A stretch of 64,000 nucleotides of DNA from an uncultured Pelagibacteraceae bacterium (GCA_902619105.1 CACNCV010000001.1:332706-396705), one strand, 5' to 3'. Shown: positions 1-8,892, counted from the first letter of the stretch. The notes: generated from the sequence alone by a model not told the origin. Numbers and translations: made by a program.

Positions 1-902
1 ATACGCCATTATCAGCAATGGTTTATGCCGAAATACTAGATAAAGCTGGTGTCCCTGCAGGTGTTTTCAATTTAGTTCATGGTGATGGCGAGGGTGTGGG
101 CATAGCCATGTCAAGACATCCAGATATTGAGATGATGTCGTTTACCGGCTCTAAAAGAGGCGGAAAGTCGGTTACAATAGAGTCTGCCGAAACTGTCAAA
201 AAAGTTACACTTGAGCTTGGAGGCAAGTCACCAAATTTAGTTTTTGCAGATTGTGATCTTGAGGAAAAAGTAACCGCATCTGTAAATGAATGTATGTTTA
301 ACACCGGACAATCATGTGACGCTCCTACCAGATTACTGGTTGAAAAAAAATGCTACGATGAAGTCGTTACAATTGCAAAAAAGGCGGCTGAAGAAATAAA
401 AGTTGGAGACCCACAAGAGGATGGAGATCATCTAGGACCTTTATTTGATAAAATCCAATTTGATAGAGTCCAAAACATGATTCAGGTAGGAATAGATGAA
501 GGTGCCGAGCTGCTTGTTGGTGGACTGGGTAAACCTGAGGGGTTAGAAAAAGGTTGGTTTACTAAACCAACTATATTCATAAATGTTAATAACAGCATGC
601 GAGTAGCTCAAGAAGAGATTTTTGGCCCCGTACTTGTAATAATTCCATTTGAAGATGAAAAAGAAGCTATTGAAATAGCTAATGACACACCTTACGGACT
701 TGCCGCATATTTACAAACAGGCGACACCGAAAGGGCAGAGAGAGTTTCAAGACAACTTAGAGCTGGCGGTGTACATGTAAACGGAGGCGGTTATAACTAT
801 GGCTCTCCTTTTGGCGGTTATAAAGAGTCTGGAAACGGCCGCGAAGGCGGTGATATGGGGCTTGAAGATTATCTTGAAACAAAAGCATTACATATTGCTT
901 AA
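1..902 (+). CDS. aldehyde dehydrogenase family protein (5' truncated by window edge)
   Basis: Open frame continues upstream of the listed Met (TPLSAMVYAE); ALDH motifs VTLELGGKSPN, FNTGQSCDAPTR, EEIFGPVL, SPFGGYKESGNGREGG. Confidence 0.93.
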   Translation, partial: TPLSAMVYAEILDKAGVPAGVFNLVHGDGEGVGIAMSRHPDIEMMSFTGSKRGGKSVTIESAETVKKVTLELGGKSPNLVFADCDLEEKVTASVNECMFNTGQSCDAPTRLLVEKKCYDEVVTIAKKAAEEIKVGDPQEDGDHLGPLFDKIQFDRVQNMIQVGIDEGAELLVGGLGKPEGLEKGWFTKPTIFINVNNSMRVAQEEIFGPVLVIIPFEDEKEAIEIANDTPYGLAAYLQTGDTERAERVSRQLRAGGVHVNGGGYNYGSPFGGYKESGNGREGGDMGLEDYLETKALHIA

Positions 903-927
903 AATTTAATTCAAAGCAGTAAAATTT

Positions 928-2868
928 ATGGAAAAATTACTGTGGCAAGCCTCCGAAAAAAGACGAAAACAATCGAACTTAGTCAAATACCATTCTTATC
1001 TCAAAAAAAGTTACTCAATAAATTTTGATTATGAATATGACTCCTTATTCAACTGGAGTATAGCAAAGCCTAATTTATTCTGGACGAGTCTTTTGAGTTA
1101 TTTAGATATAAGCTATAGTGGCAATGAAAACCCTGCTATTAGTGAAAGTGAAAATATTTATGACAAGAAATTTTTTCCAAACTTAAAGCTTAGCTATAGT
1201 GAAAATATCATAAATAATTTAAATTCTATTCCTATACTCTATGTAAATGAAATTGGATTTAAAAAATATTACAGCAAAGAAGAAGTTATTCATAAAGTAA
1301 ATTTAGTCGCAAAATATTTGAGATCTATCGGTGTTAAAAAAGGTGATAGAGTTGTAGGCATTGTAACTAATAATGCGGAAACATTGATTTCATTTCTTGC
1401 AGTAAATTCAATTGGTGCGGTATGGTCTTCTTGTTCACCAGATTTTGGTGAACAGGCTATATTAGATAGGTTTAGTCAAATAGAGCCCAAAATTTTATTT
1501 TATTCCAGCAACTATATGTATGGAGGAAAGAAATTTAAAATTTTAGAAAAAATAAAAAATGTTGAGAGTAAGCTTAATACATTGGAAGTATCCATATGCA
1601 TTGATTATTCTCAAAAAGACAAAAGTTTCATCGATGAAAAATTAAATTTTTTTGAAGAAAACAATAGAGAATTGAGTGAGCTCTCTTTTGAAAGATGTCA
1701 GTTTAATGACCCAATGTATATATTGTATTCCAGCGGTACAACTGGAAAACCAAAATGTATTGTGCATAATACAGGAGGTCCATTAATCCAACATTTGAAA
1801 GAACAACAACTTCACTGTGAAATTTGTGAAGACGATAAGCTTTTATATTTTACTACTTGTGGATGGATGATGTGGAATTGGCTTATTTCTGGTCTTGCTT
1901 CTAAGGCAACAGTTGTTCTTTATGAGGGGTCTCCTTTTTTTCCACAACAGGACTCACTTTTTAAGGTGGCGGAAGAAGAGGAAATTACTTGTTTTGGCAC
2001 AAGCGCAAAGTTTATTGATGCGCTAAGAAATAGCCAAATTCAAATTTCAAATAAATATAAACTATCAAAATTAAAAACAATTTTAAGCACTGGATCACCA
2101 CTAGTTAGTGAGAGTTTTAATTATGTTTATAACAATATTAAGCAAGACGTACATTTAGCCTCTATTAGTGGCGGTACTGATATTGTTTCATGTTTTGTTG
2201 GAGGAGACCCAACCGGCGCAGTATTTTCAGGCGAAATTCAATGTGAATGTTTAGGAGTTGATGTAGATATATTTAATGAAGATGGGGTTAGCACTCAGCA
2301 AAAAGGAGAACTCGTCTGCAAATCAGCAATTCCTTCAATGCCAATTGGGTTCTGGGATGATGTTAATAAAGAAAAATATATAAAATCATATTTTTCAAAA
2401 TTTTCCAATATTTGGACACAAGGTGACTATGCAATCAAAACAGCAAATAAGGGTTTCATAATCTTTGGGCGCTCCGACTCAACTCTCAATCCTGGAGGCA
2501 TTAGAATTGGTACTGCAGAAATATATAGGTCTGTTGAAAAACTAGAAGATATCAATGAATCGATTGTGGTTGGGCAAGAATGGAATGATGATGTCAGAAT
2601 TATTTTATTTATAACCCTTAAAGCCAAAAGTCATCTAAATGATAAATTAGTTGCTGATATCAAGGAAAATATTAAAAATTCAACCTCCATCAGACATGTG
2701 CCCGCAAAGATTATTCAAGTTACTGATATTCCAAGAACTCGGAGCGGTAAGATAGCTGAATTGACTGTAAGAGATATTATAAACGGTAAAAAAGTTAAAA
2801 ATTTGGAGGCTCTTGCAAATCCAGAATGTCTTACAGAATATGAAAATATTGAAGAATTAGACTATTAA
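928..2868 (+). CDS. acetoacetyl-CoA synthetase (acetoacetate--CoA ligase)
   Basis: 646 aa ANL ligase; YSSGTTGKPKCIVH, TTCGWMMWNW, ISGGTDIVSCF, GDYAIKTANKGFIIFGRSDSTLNPGGIRIG; length and motifs match the acetoacetate-CoA ligase subfamily. Confidence 0.88.
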   Translation: MEKLLWQASEKRRKQSNLVKYHSYLKKSYSINFDYEYDSLFNWSIAKPNLFWTSLLSYLDISYSGNENPAISESENIYDKKFFPNLKLSYSENIINNLNSIPILYVNEIGFKKYYSKEEVIHKVNLVAKYLRSIGVKKGDRVVGIVTNNAETLISFLAVNSIGAVWSSCSPDFGEQAILDRFSQIEPKILFYSSNYMYGGKKFKILEKIKNVESKLNTLEVSICIDYSQKDKSFIDEKLNFFEENNRELSELSFERCQFNDPMYILYSSGTTGKPKCIVHNTGGPLIQHLKEQQLHCEICEDDKLLYFTTCGWMMWNWLISGLASKATVVLYEGSPFFPQQDSLFKVAEEEEITCFGTSAKFIDALRNSQIQISNKYKLSKLKTILSTGSPLVSESFNYVYNNIKQDVHLASISGGTDIVSCFVGGDPTGAVFSGEIQCECLGVDVDIFNEDGVSTQQKGELVCKSAIPSMPIGFWDDVNKEKYIKSYFSKFSNIWTQGDYAIKTANKGFIIFGRSDSTLNPGGIRIGTAEIYRSVEKLEDINESIVVGQEWNDDVRIILFITLKAKSHLNDKLVADIKENIKNSTSIRHVPAKIIQVTDIPRTRSGKIAELTVRDIINGKKVKNLEALANPECLTEYENIEELDY

Positions 2869-2884
2869 TCATATATTTTCAAAT

Positions 2885-3979
2885 ATGAAGCTAGATTTTG
2901 ACTCAAAAGAATTAAGAGTATTTGATAAAGAGGAAATTTTTAAAATACATCCCTTGTGGATACGGGAACGATCAACTGAAAAAGGGGAAGTTGATCAAAA
3001 TTCTTTTCAAAGATTATATGATCCTGAAAAGATTGAGCCAGATTTGCAAATAAAGAATGCTCAGCTACTAGCAGACAACAAAATGCATGTTGAATTTTCT
3101 GATAACCATAGTGCAACTTATTGTTTAGATAAATTAATAACAGAAATTACAAGATCAAATGTCCTACCACCAAAGATTTACTGGGATAAAAATGATGCTG
3201 AGTTAAAAAAATTTAGTTTTGCCTATGGAGCAAACGAAAGTCAGCAATTGTTAGAAATTTTAAAATTTTATCATCAGTATGGTTACGTTGTTGTCGAAGA
3301 TTTGCCAGCTAAGGATGGAGAAGTTATAAAATTTGCTGAAAAAATTGGGTTTATTCGAGAAACTAATTTTGGCAAGCTATTTAATGTGAGGTCACAAAAA
3401 CAACCTAATGACTTGGCTTATACATCCATAGAATTAGAGTCGCATACTGATAATCCCTACAGAAAACCAGTACCATCAATTCAATTTTTATTTTGTATTG
3501 AAAACAGTTGTAAAGGCGGAGACTCCACAGTTGTAGATGGTTTCAAAGTTGCAGAGGATCTAAAAAAAGAAAATCCACAAGCTTTTAATATTCTAGTAAA
3601 CACTCTAATAAATTATAAATTTGAAGATAATGATGCTATTTTAGAAAAAACTGGAAAAATTATAAAATTAAGTGCTAGAGGAGAACTCAAACAAATAAAA
3701 TATAGTAATAGATTAGACTTTGTATTTTACGATGAGCCAAAGGTTTTGGAAGAATTTTATGCTGCTAAAAGAGTTATGCATCAAATGATCAATTCAGATA
3801 AATATATATTACAATTTCATTTAGAGCCTGGTAACTTATTAATTATGAATAATTACAGAACTTTACATGGAAGACGGAGCTACAATACATCTGAAGGAAG
3901 TCGGTGGCTTCAAGGGCTGTATATTGACCATGACTCTGCCGAAAGTAAATATAAACTCCTCTCTAAGGAAGTAGAATGA
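2885..3979 (+). CDS. gamma-butyrobetaine hydroxylase-like Fe(II)/2-oxoglutarate dioxygenase (GBBH-like N-terminal domain + TauD fold)
   Basis: N-terminal IHPLWIRERS (GBBH-like_N); HTDNPYRKP iron motif, distal LIMNNYRTLHGRRSY and GSRWLQGLYIDHD. Confidence 0.85.
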   Translation: MKLDFDSKELRVFDKEEIFKIHPLWIRERSTEKGEVDQNSFQRLYDPEKIEPDLQIKNAQLLADNKMHVEFSDNHSATYCLDKLITEITRSNVLPPKIYWDKNDAELKKFSFAYGANESQQLLEILKFYHQYGYVVVEDLPAKDGEVIKFAEKIGFIRETNFGKLFNVRSQKQPNDLAYTSIELESHTDNPYRKPVPSIQFLFCIENSCKGGDSTVVDGFKVAEDLKKENPQAFNILVNTLINYKFEDNDAILEKTGKIIKLSARGELKQIKYSNRLDFVFYDEPKVLEEFYAAKRVMHQMINSDKYILQFHLEPGNLLIMNNYRTLHGRRSYNTSEGSRWLQGLYIDHDSAESKYKLLSKEVE

Positions 3980-4527
3980 AGACAGTCAAGTTTACTGAAA
4001 TGAAAAAAGGATCAAAAGAAGATTATGAACTTTTGGCTGAATATGAAAAAAACTACATAAATGAACTTCCTGATCGAATTTTAGAATCATTAAAAAACTT
4101 AGATAATTCAGTGGACGGGTACCAAGTGACAAGACTTGAGCATTCTTTGCAATCAGCAACCAGAGCTGAAAAAGATGGGGCAGATGAAGAAATGATTGTT
4201 GCTACATTGTTGCATGATATAGGAGACAGTCTTGCTCCATACAATCACAGTCAGCTCATAGCTGCTGTTTTAAGACCGTATGTTTCTGAAAAGGTTCATT
4301 GGATTATGTTGCATCATGGGCTTTTTCAAGAATATTATTATGCTCATCATTTAGGTAAAGATAGAAATTCACGAGATAAATTTAAGGATCATCCATACTA
4401 TCAAGATGCAGTCGACTTCTGTGAAAAGTGGGATCAAAAATCTTTTGATCCTAACTATGAATCCTTCCCGTTAGATCATTTCGAACCAATGGTGAGAAGA
4501 TTATTTTCTAAAGAGCCAAATTTTTAA
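3976..4527 (+). CDS. HD-domain protein of the PhnZ/TmpB-like mixed-valent diiron oxygenase fold
   Basis: LEHSLQSA, LLHDIGD, YNHSQL, LHHGLFQ, CEKWDQ spaced as metal ligands of this HD subgroup; ATGA overlap with the upstream dioxygenase. Confidence 0.75.
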   Translation: MKTVKFTEMKKGSKEDYELLAEYEKNYINELPDRILESLKNLDNSVDGYQVTRLEHSLQSATRAEKDGADEEMIVATLLHDIGDSLAPYNHSQLIAAVLRPYVSEKVHWIMLHHGLFQEYYYAHHLGKDRNSRDKFKDHPYYQDAVDFCEKWDQKSFDPNYESFPLDHFEPMVRRLFSKEPNF

Positions 4528-5651
4528 GCTATCTTTTTTACAATTACATTTCCAACTGAATAACCTGCTCCAAATGAACATATAATTGCTAAATCATTTT
4601 TATTTAATGATTTATTGTATTTATGAAAGGCAATAATTGAACCAGCTGAACTTGTATTTGCATATTCATCCAAAACTACAGGTGCTAACTCTTTTGGGGC
4701 ATCTTTTCCCAATACATACTTTGAAATTAAAACGTTCATATTCTCGTTTGCTTGATGAAGATACATGCCTTTGAGATCATTGGCCGATAAGTTATTTTCT
4801 TCTAAATGAGATTTAATCAAGTTAGAAACTTCTGGAACAACTTCCTTAAATACTTTTCGTCCATTTTGATGAAATAATTTGTCTGACTGACCAACGCCAT
4901 CAGGCGATGAATTATTTAAAAAGCCATAATTATTTCTTATATTGTTTGAAAACTTAGTCAATAATCTCGTACCAATTATTTCATAAGAGTTTTCTTTGAT
5001 ATTTTCATCATTAAGACGTTCTAAAATAACTGCTGTTGCAACGTCTCCAAAAATAAAATGACAGTCTCGATCTCTGAAATTTAAATGTCCGGTACAAATT
5101 TCAGGATTAATCATGATAGCAGACTTTATACTTCCAGACTTTACCATGTCGAAGATAGTTTGAATTCCAAAAGTTGCTGATGAACATGCAACATTCATAT
5201 CAAACGCAAAACCTTTGATACCCAAAGCATTTTGTATTTCAATTGCAATCGCTGGATAGGCACGCTCAAGATTTGAACAAGCTACAATTACTGCATCAAT
5301 ATCATCTACATCTATATTTGAGTTTTTAATCGCATCTTTAGCTGCAATGACCCCCATTTCAGCTAAATTAGATAATTCTTCTTCTGACCTTTCTCTCAAT
5401 TTAGGCCTCATAAAAGAAGTATCTAGAATTCCTGTTTTATTTTGTACATATCTTGATTTAACACCTGATGCTTTTTCTATGAATTCAGCACTGGATTTTT
5501 CTAATGGTTGGATTTTTCCATTTTTAATATCTTCTGAATTTGTTACATTAAATTCATCAACATACTTATTGAATGATTGTACCAATTCCTCATTAGAGAT
5601 TTTTTCCTTAGGAGTGTATAGGCCGGTCCCAGAAATTTGAACTTTATACAT
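4524..5651 (-). CDS. beta-ketoacyl-ACP synthase III family protein
   Basis: FabH-like fold motifs: FDMNVACSSATFGIQ active Cys, LHQANENMN, YANTSSAGSI, FGAGYSVG. Confidence 0.88.
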   Translation of the reverse strand: MYKVQISGTGLYTPKEKISNEELVQSFNKYVDEFNVTNSEDIKNGKIQPLEKSSAEFIEKASGVKSRYVQNKTGILDTSFMRPKLRERSEEELSNLAEMGVIAAKDAIKNSNIDVDDIDAVIVACSNLERAYPAIAIEIQNALGIKGFAFDMNVACSSATFGIQTIFDMVKSGSIKSAIMINPEICTGHLNFRDRDCHFIFGDVATAVILERLNDENIKENSYEIIGTRLLTKFSNNIRNNYGFLNNSSPDGVGQSDKLFHQNGRKVFKEVVPEVSNLIKSHLEENNLSANDLKGMYLHQANENMNVLISKYVLGKDAPKELAPVVLDEYANTSSAGSIIAFHKYNKSLNKNDLAIICSFGAGYSVGNVIVKKIA

Positions 5652-5712
5652 ATTGGAAATTATAAAATTTAAGTAGGCGCTTTGACTAATTAACTTTTTT
5701 TTCTAATTATTA

Positions 5713-5748
5713 CAAAAAAAAGAAAACTGACCCTAAGAAAGGGCCAGC
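5713..5748 (-). terminator. putative Rho-independent terminator of the small lipoprotein gene
   Basis: On the minus strand AGCTGGCCC-TTTCTTA-GGGTCAGTT stem (two G-T wobbles) followed by a T-rich tract (TTCTTTTTTTT). Confidence 0.75.
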
Positions 5749-5757
5749 TTCTAATAT

Positions 5758-5874
5758 TTATATCCCTGGAATATAAGGAACGCCATCACCTTTAATGGTT
5801 TCATTTATGCTTTGTAATGTAGTACAAGCTGAAATCATAAAACTGAAAGCTAAAACTGTAAGAGTAGTACGCAT
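5758..5874 (-). CDS. small lipoprotein, 38 aa (MRTTLTVLAFSFMISACTTLQSINETIKGDGVPYIPGI), entericidin-like in architecture
   Basis: Not in supplied ORF track (too short). Hydrophobic signal plus ISAC lipobox; AGGAG Shine-Dalgarno 7 nt upstream; promoter and terminator flank it. Confidence 0.8.
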   Translation of the reverse strand: MRTTLTVLAFSFMISACTTLQSINETIKGDGVPYIPGI

Positions 5875-5900
5875 GCTTTTTCTCCTATTTATTTAAAGAT

Positions 5901-5928
5901 ACTATATTTAATTAAGTACTAATTACAA
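5901..5928 (-). promoter_or_regulatory. putative sigma70-type promoter of small lipoprotein gene
   Basis: Minus strand TTGTAA-N16-TATAGT, upstream of AGGAGA and ATG. Confidence 0.55.
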
Positions 5929-5933
5929 TTATT

Positions 5934-6194
5934 ATGTTTAGAATCATGAAATTCTATGTGTATATCATTGGCACAACTAATCCTAAGCCCAGAACATATG
6001 TTGGTTGGACCAATAATATTGATAAAAGAATAAGTGCTCATAACGCCTCAAAAGGTGCAAAATACACTAGAGGCAGCAAATGGAAACTTTTGTATAAAGA
6101 GATTTTTGAGTCTAAATCAGATGCAATGAAAAGGGAAAATGTTTTAAAAAAAGATCGTAAACTCAGAACGCAACTTAGAAAAAAATTAGTTTAA
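5934..6194 (+). CDS. GIY-YIG nuclease family protein (start may be 5946)
   Basis: YVYIIGT...TYVGWTNNIDKRISAHNASKGAKYTRG motif. Confidence 0.88.
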   Translation: MFRIMKFYVYIIGTTNPKPRTYVGWTNNIDKRISAHNASKGAKYTRGSKWKLLYKEIFESKSDAMKRENVLKKDRKLRTQLRKKLV

Positions 6195-6608
6195 AGTTCC
6201 ATATTCACTTCTTCCTTTTTTTCTTAGTCCGTAAGGACCAGCAATATAAATTGTAATTGGCTTAATGCCAGGCTCTAAGTCAACCCGGTGCAAATTATCA
6301 GCACTTCTGAAGCCTATATAAAATTTTCCACGCCATTTTCTTTCTTCTTTGATGTTTGTCTCCCAGTAACCACCACTTAAAATAATTGTAATATATGGAA
6401 AGGGATGATTGTGAAGCCCAATTCCATGATCATTATCTAAAATATGATGAATAAGTATATTGAAAGGAAACCATTTTGGTCTTTTTCTAAACAGCAAATA
6501 ATACCTGGCTGTCCATGGTTTTGCTAAATGATATTCTGGGTGTGAAGGGCCTCTGTCCATCACAACTTTTTTTCGTCCTAATTTCTCTAGTATCTTAAGA
6601 AAAAGCAT
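6186..6608 (-). CDS. cupin-like small protein
   Basis: Listed ORF extends through a tRNA; trimmed to Met MLFLKILEKL. GIGLHNHPFPYITIILSGGYWE is cupin-like. Confidence 0.6.
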   Translation of the reverse strand: MLFLKILEKLGRKKVVMDRGPSHPEYHLAKPWTARYYLLFRKRPKWFPFNILIHHILDNDHGIGLHNHPFPYITIILSGGYWETNIKEERKWRGKFYIGFRSADNLHRVDLEPGIKPITIYIAGPYGLRKKGRSEYGTLN

Positions 6609-6631
6609 GGTACGTGAAATATAATATAGAT

Positions 6632-6708
6632 GCGTCCGTAGCTCAACTGGATAGAGCATCAGACTTCGGATCTGAGGGTTGAGGGTTCGAATCCTTCCGG
6701 GCGCACCA
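6632..6708 (+). tRNA. tRNA-Arg (anticodon UCG)
   Basis: GCGTCCG/CGGGCGC acceptor, anticodon arm TCAGA-CTTCGGA-TCTGA, T-loop GGTTCGAATCC, encoded CCA. Confidence 0.93.
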
Positions 6709-6717
6709 GAAAAAATT

Positions 6718-7317
6718 ATGAAGATATATAAACCATTTGGACCAACAATAGGCAAAACAAGGCTCTCATCGAGAACAGTTACAAACTTAAACAAGTTTTC
6801 AGATCAAGTGTCAAAAAATAAGTCCTTATCTAAAAAGTATGATTATGATCATAGGCTCATAGGAAGTATGAAACAGCAGTTTAAAATACCAAATAAAATT
6901 TTAAAAGCTGGAATAGAAAAACAGATAATTAATTCAATAAAAGATTATTATAAGCAAACATTAAATATAAAAGTTAAGAAAATTAAAATTGAAAGAGCTT
7001 GGATAGTAAGTCAGTATGCTGGGGATTTTAATCCACCTCATTTACACAGAGGCAACATCAGCGGTGTGGGTTATTTAAAAATTCCCTCGTCTATACGATT
7101 AAATAAAGAAAAAGATTTAGCAGGTTTAATATCATTTTTTGATGGTCGTGTTTCTATGCCCAGGAACAGCCCTCCGCTAGTTAAGCACCGTGAAACATTT
7201 AAGCCTAAGGTAGGAGATTTGTATATTTTCCCCTCTTTTTTAATGCATGATGTCCACCCTTTTAGAGGAGATGGTGAGAGACGGTGTTTTTCTTTTAATG
7301 CATTCGTAGACGCTTAA
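6718..7317 (+). CDS. putative 2OG-Fe(II) oxygenase family protein
   Basis: Listed ORF begins inside the tRNA; trimmed to MKIYKPFGP. HLHRGNISGVGYLK ... FPSFLMHDVHPFRGDGERRCFSFN resembles the TIGR02466-type putative oxygenases. Confidence 0.6.
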   Translation: MKIYKPFGPTIGKTRLSSRTVTNLNKFSDQVSKNKSLSKKYDYDHRLIGSMKQQFKIPNKILKAGIEKQIINSIKDYYKQTLNIKVKKIKIERAWIVSQYAGDFNPPHLHRGNISGVGYLKIPSSIRLNKEKDLAGLISFFDGRVSMPRNSPPLVKHRETFKPKVGDLYIFPSFLMHDVHPFRGDGERRCFSFNAFVDA

Positions 7318-7953
7318 TTAATGTTTCTTGTTAAAATTTTTAAATTCTTTATTAATTAATTTTTTAGACAAAGAACCTTCGCGTATAATGTTTATTTGAT
7401 TATTTTTAGTTTCAACTAAAGTTGACTCTTTAAAGCTCATTTTCCCTTTTTTTTCGATTGCATAAGCAACATCTTTTGATTTTATTATTCCTAATTGATT
7501 TAAAGATTTTATATTTATTTCTCCATGAATATTAGCGCTTGTAGTTGCAAGTGGCTTTTGAATGTACTCGAGAATTTTTATAACATCTTTATTTTTTGGA
7601 ATGCGTATACCTACCTTAGACAATCTTTTATCCCCATTGTAAAACTTTTTTCCTTTCTTTTTTAATATCAAAGTAAGTGGTCCAGGCCAATATTTTGATG
7701 CCAAATATTCTTCAAAGGGTGAAAATATTGCAAGCTTTTTAGCTTCAGAAATTGAATGAGTAAACAGAATAAGAGGAAATCTTTTGGGTCTTTTTTTAAT
7801 CTTAAATATATTTTCAACGCCTTGAAAACTCTTTGCATCGGCTGCAATACCATAAACGGTATCTGTTGGGATTACTATAGTTTTTCCTATGAGTAGACTT
7901 CTAGTTATAATTTTAATATTATTTGAATTTAGATTTATTATTTTAGATTTCAT
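7318..7953 (-). CDS. tsaC: L-threonylcarbamoyladenylate synthase (Sua5/YrdC/TsaC family)
   Basis: GKTIVIPTDTVYGIAADA, KKRPKRFPLILF, YWPGPLTLILKKK, ATTSANIHGE; start trimmed to MKSKIINLNSN. Confidence 0.88.
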   Translation of the reverse strand: MKSKIINLNSNNIKIITRSLLIGKTIVIPTDTVYGIAADAKSFQGVENIFKIKKRPKRFPLILFTHSISEAKKLAIFSPFEEYLASKYWPGPLTLILKKKGKKFYNGDKRLSKVGIRIPKNKDVIKILEYIQKPLATTSANIHGEINIKSLNQLGIIKSKDVAYAIEKKGKMSFKESTLVETKNNQINIIREGSLSKKLINKEFKNFNKKH

Positions 7954-7956
7954 TAA

Positions 7957-8892
7957 ATGACACAAACACAAATATATTTCGATGATAGTTTTAAAGATCA
8001 TGTATCTTCTCTCGATTATCCAGAGAGAACTGATCGAGTAAAAAATATCATCGATTTAATAAATAATGAAGAATTTAAAAATATATCAATAATTAAACCG
8101 AATAAGGTAGATTACTCTCATATTTATGAAGCACATGATAAAAGATTTGTAGATGAAACTCTTGATCGTTTTCCAAAAGATGAACAGATAGTTTTTCTGG
8201 ATCAAGAAACACCTGTTTCTCGTGGTTCTTTTGAGGCAACATTAAAAGCTGCAGGCAGTGGCATAGACGCAGCAGATAACGTTATAAATAAAAAATGTAT
8301 GAATGCGTTCTGTATTGTAAGGCCGCCAGGCCATCATGCATGTTATGACCGTTCAATGGGTTTTTGTGTATTTAATAATGTAGCTATATCTGCAAAGTAC
8401 TTGATTAATCGGTATGGTTTAGAAAATATTGCCATTATTGACTTTGATGTTCATCATGGAAACGGAACGCAAGATATATTCTATGAAAATTCTAAGGTGC
8501 ATTACTATTCAACTCATCAATATCCATTGTATCCTGGAACAGGCGATACAAATGAAAAGGGAGTAGGCAATATTGTTAATGTGCCTCTTCAAGCGGGAAC
8601 AAATTCATCTCAATATCAATCGGCATTTGATGAGATGATTATAAAAAAATTACATGATCAAAAACCAGATTTTTTAATTTTATCAGCGGGTTTCGATGCT
8701 CACAAAAAAGACCCATTGGCATCGTTAGAACTTTTAGAAAATGATTTTAAATTGATTACACAAAAGTTGATGAGTATTGCAGATAAATATTGTGATAATC
8801 GAATTATTTCTATGCTTGAAGGTGGATATGATATACAAGCTTTAGAAAATTCAATGATTACCCATATTAGAGAGTTACAAAATAATGACTAA
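7957..8892 (+). CDS. histone deacetylase family protein (acetoin utilisation/amidohydrolase-like)
   Basis: RPPGHHA, IDFDVHHGNGTQDIFY, LSAGFDAHKKDPL, LEGGYD. Confidence 0.92.
   Translation: MTQTQIYFDDSFKDHVSSLDYPERTDRVKNIIDLINNEEFKNISIIKPNKVDYSHIYEAHDKRFVDETLDRFPKDEQIVFLDQETPVSRGSFEATLKAAGSGIDAADNVINKKCMNAFCIVRPPGHHACYDRSMGFCVFNNVAISAKYLINRYGLENIAIIDFDVHHGNGTQDIFYENSKVHYYSTHQYPLYPGTGDTNEKGVGNIVNVPLQAGTNSSQYQSAFDEMIIKKLHDQKPDFLILSAGFDAHKKDPLASLELLENDFKLITQKLMSIADKYCDNRIISMLEGGYDIQALENSMITHIRELQNND

Noticed and set aside
2885-4527. Direct annotation of the dioxygenase/HD pair as TmpA-TmpB (2-trimethylaminoethylphosphonate degradation)
   Set aside because: Gene pairing fits, but the HD protein lacks the Tyr/Glu motif recalled for PhnZ/TmpB and no phosphonate gene is visible nearby. 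Kept as a hypothesis only.
6679-6717. Upstream extension of the 2OG oxygenase ORF
   Set aside because: Lies inside the tRNA-Arg T-arm and acceptor; start moved to 6718.
6186-6794. Full-length 202-aa minus-strand ORF
   Set aside because: Its first 62 codons run through tRNA-Arg and the opposing gene start; trimmed to the Met at 6608.
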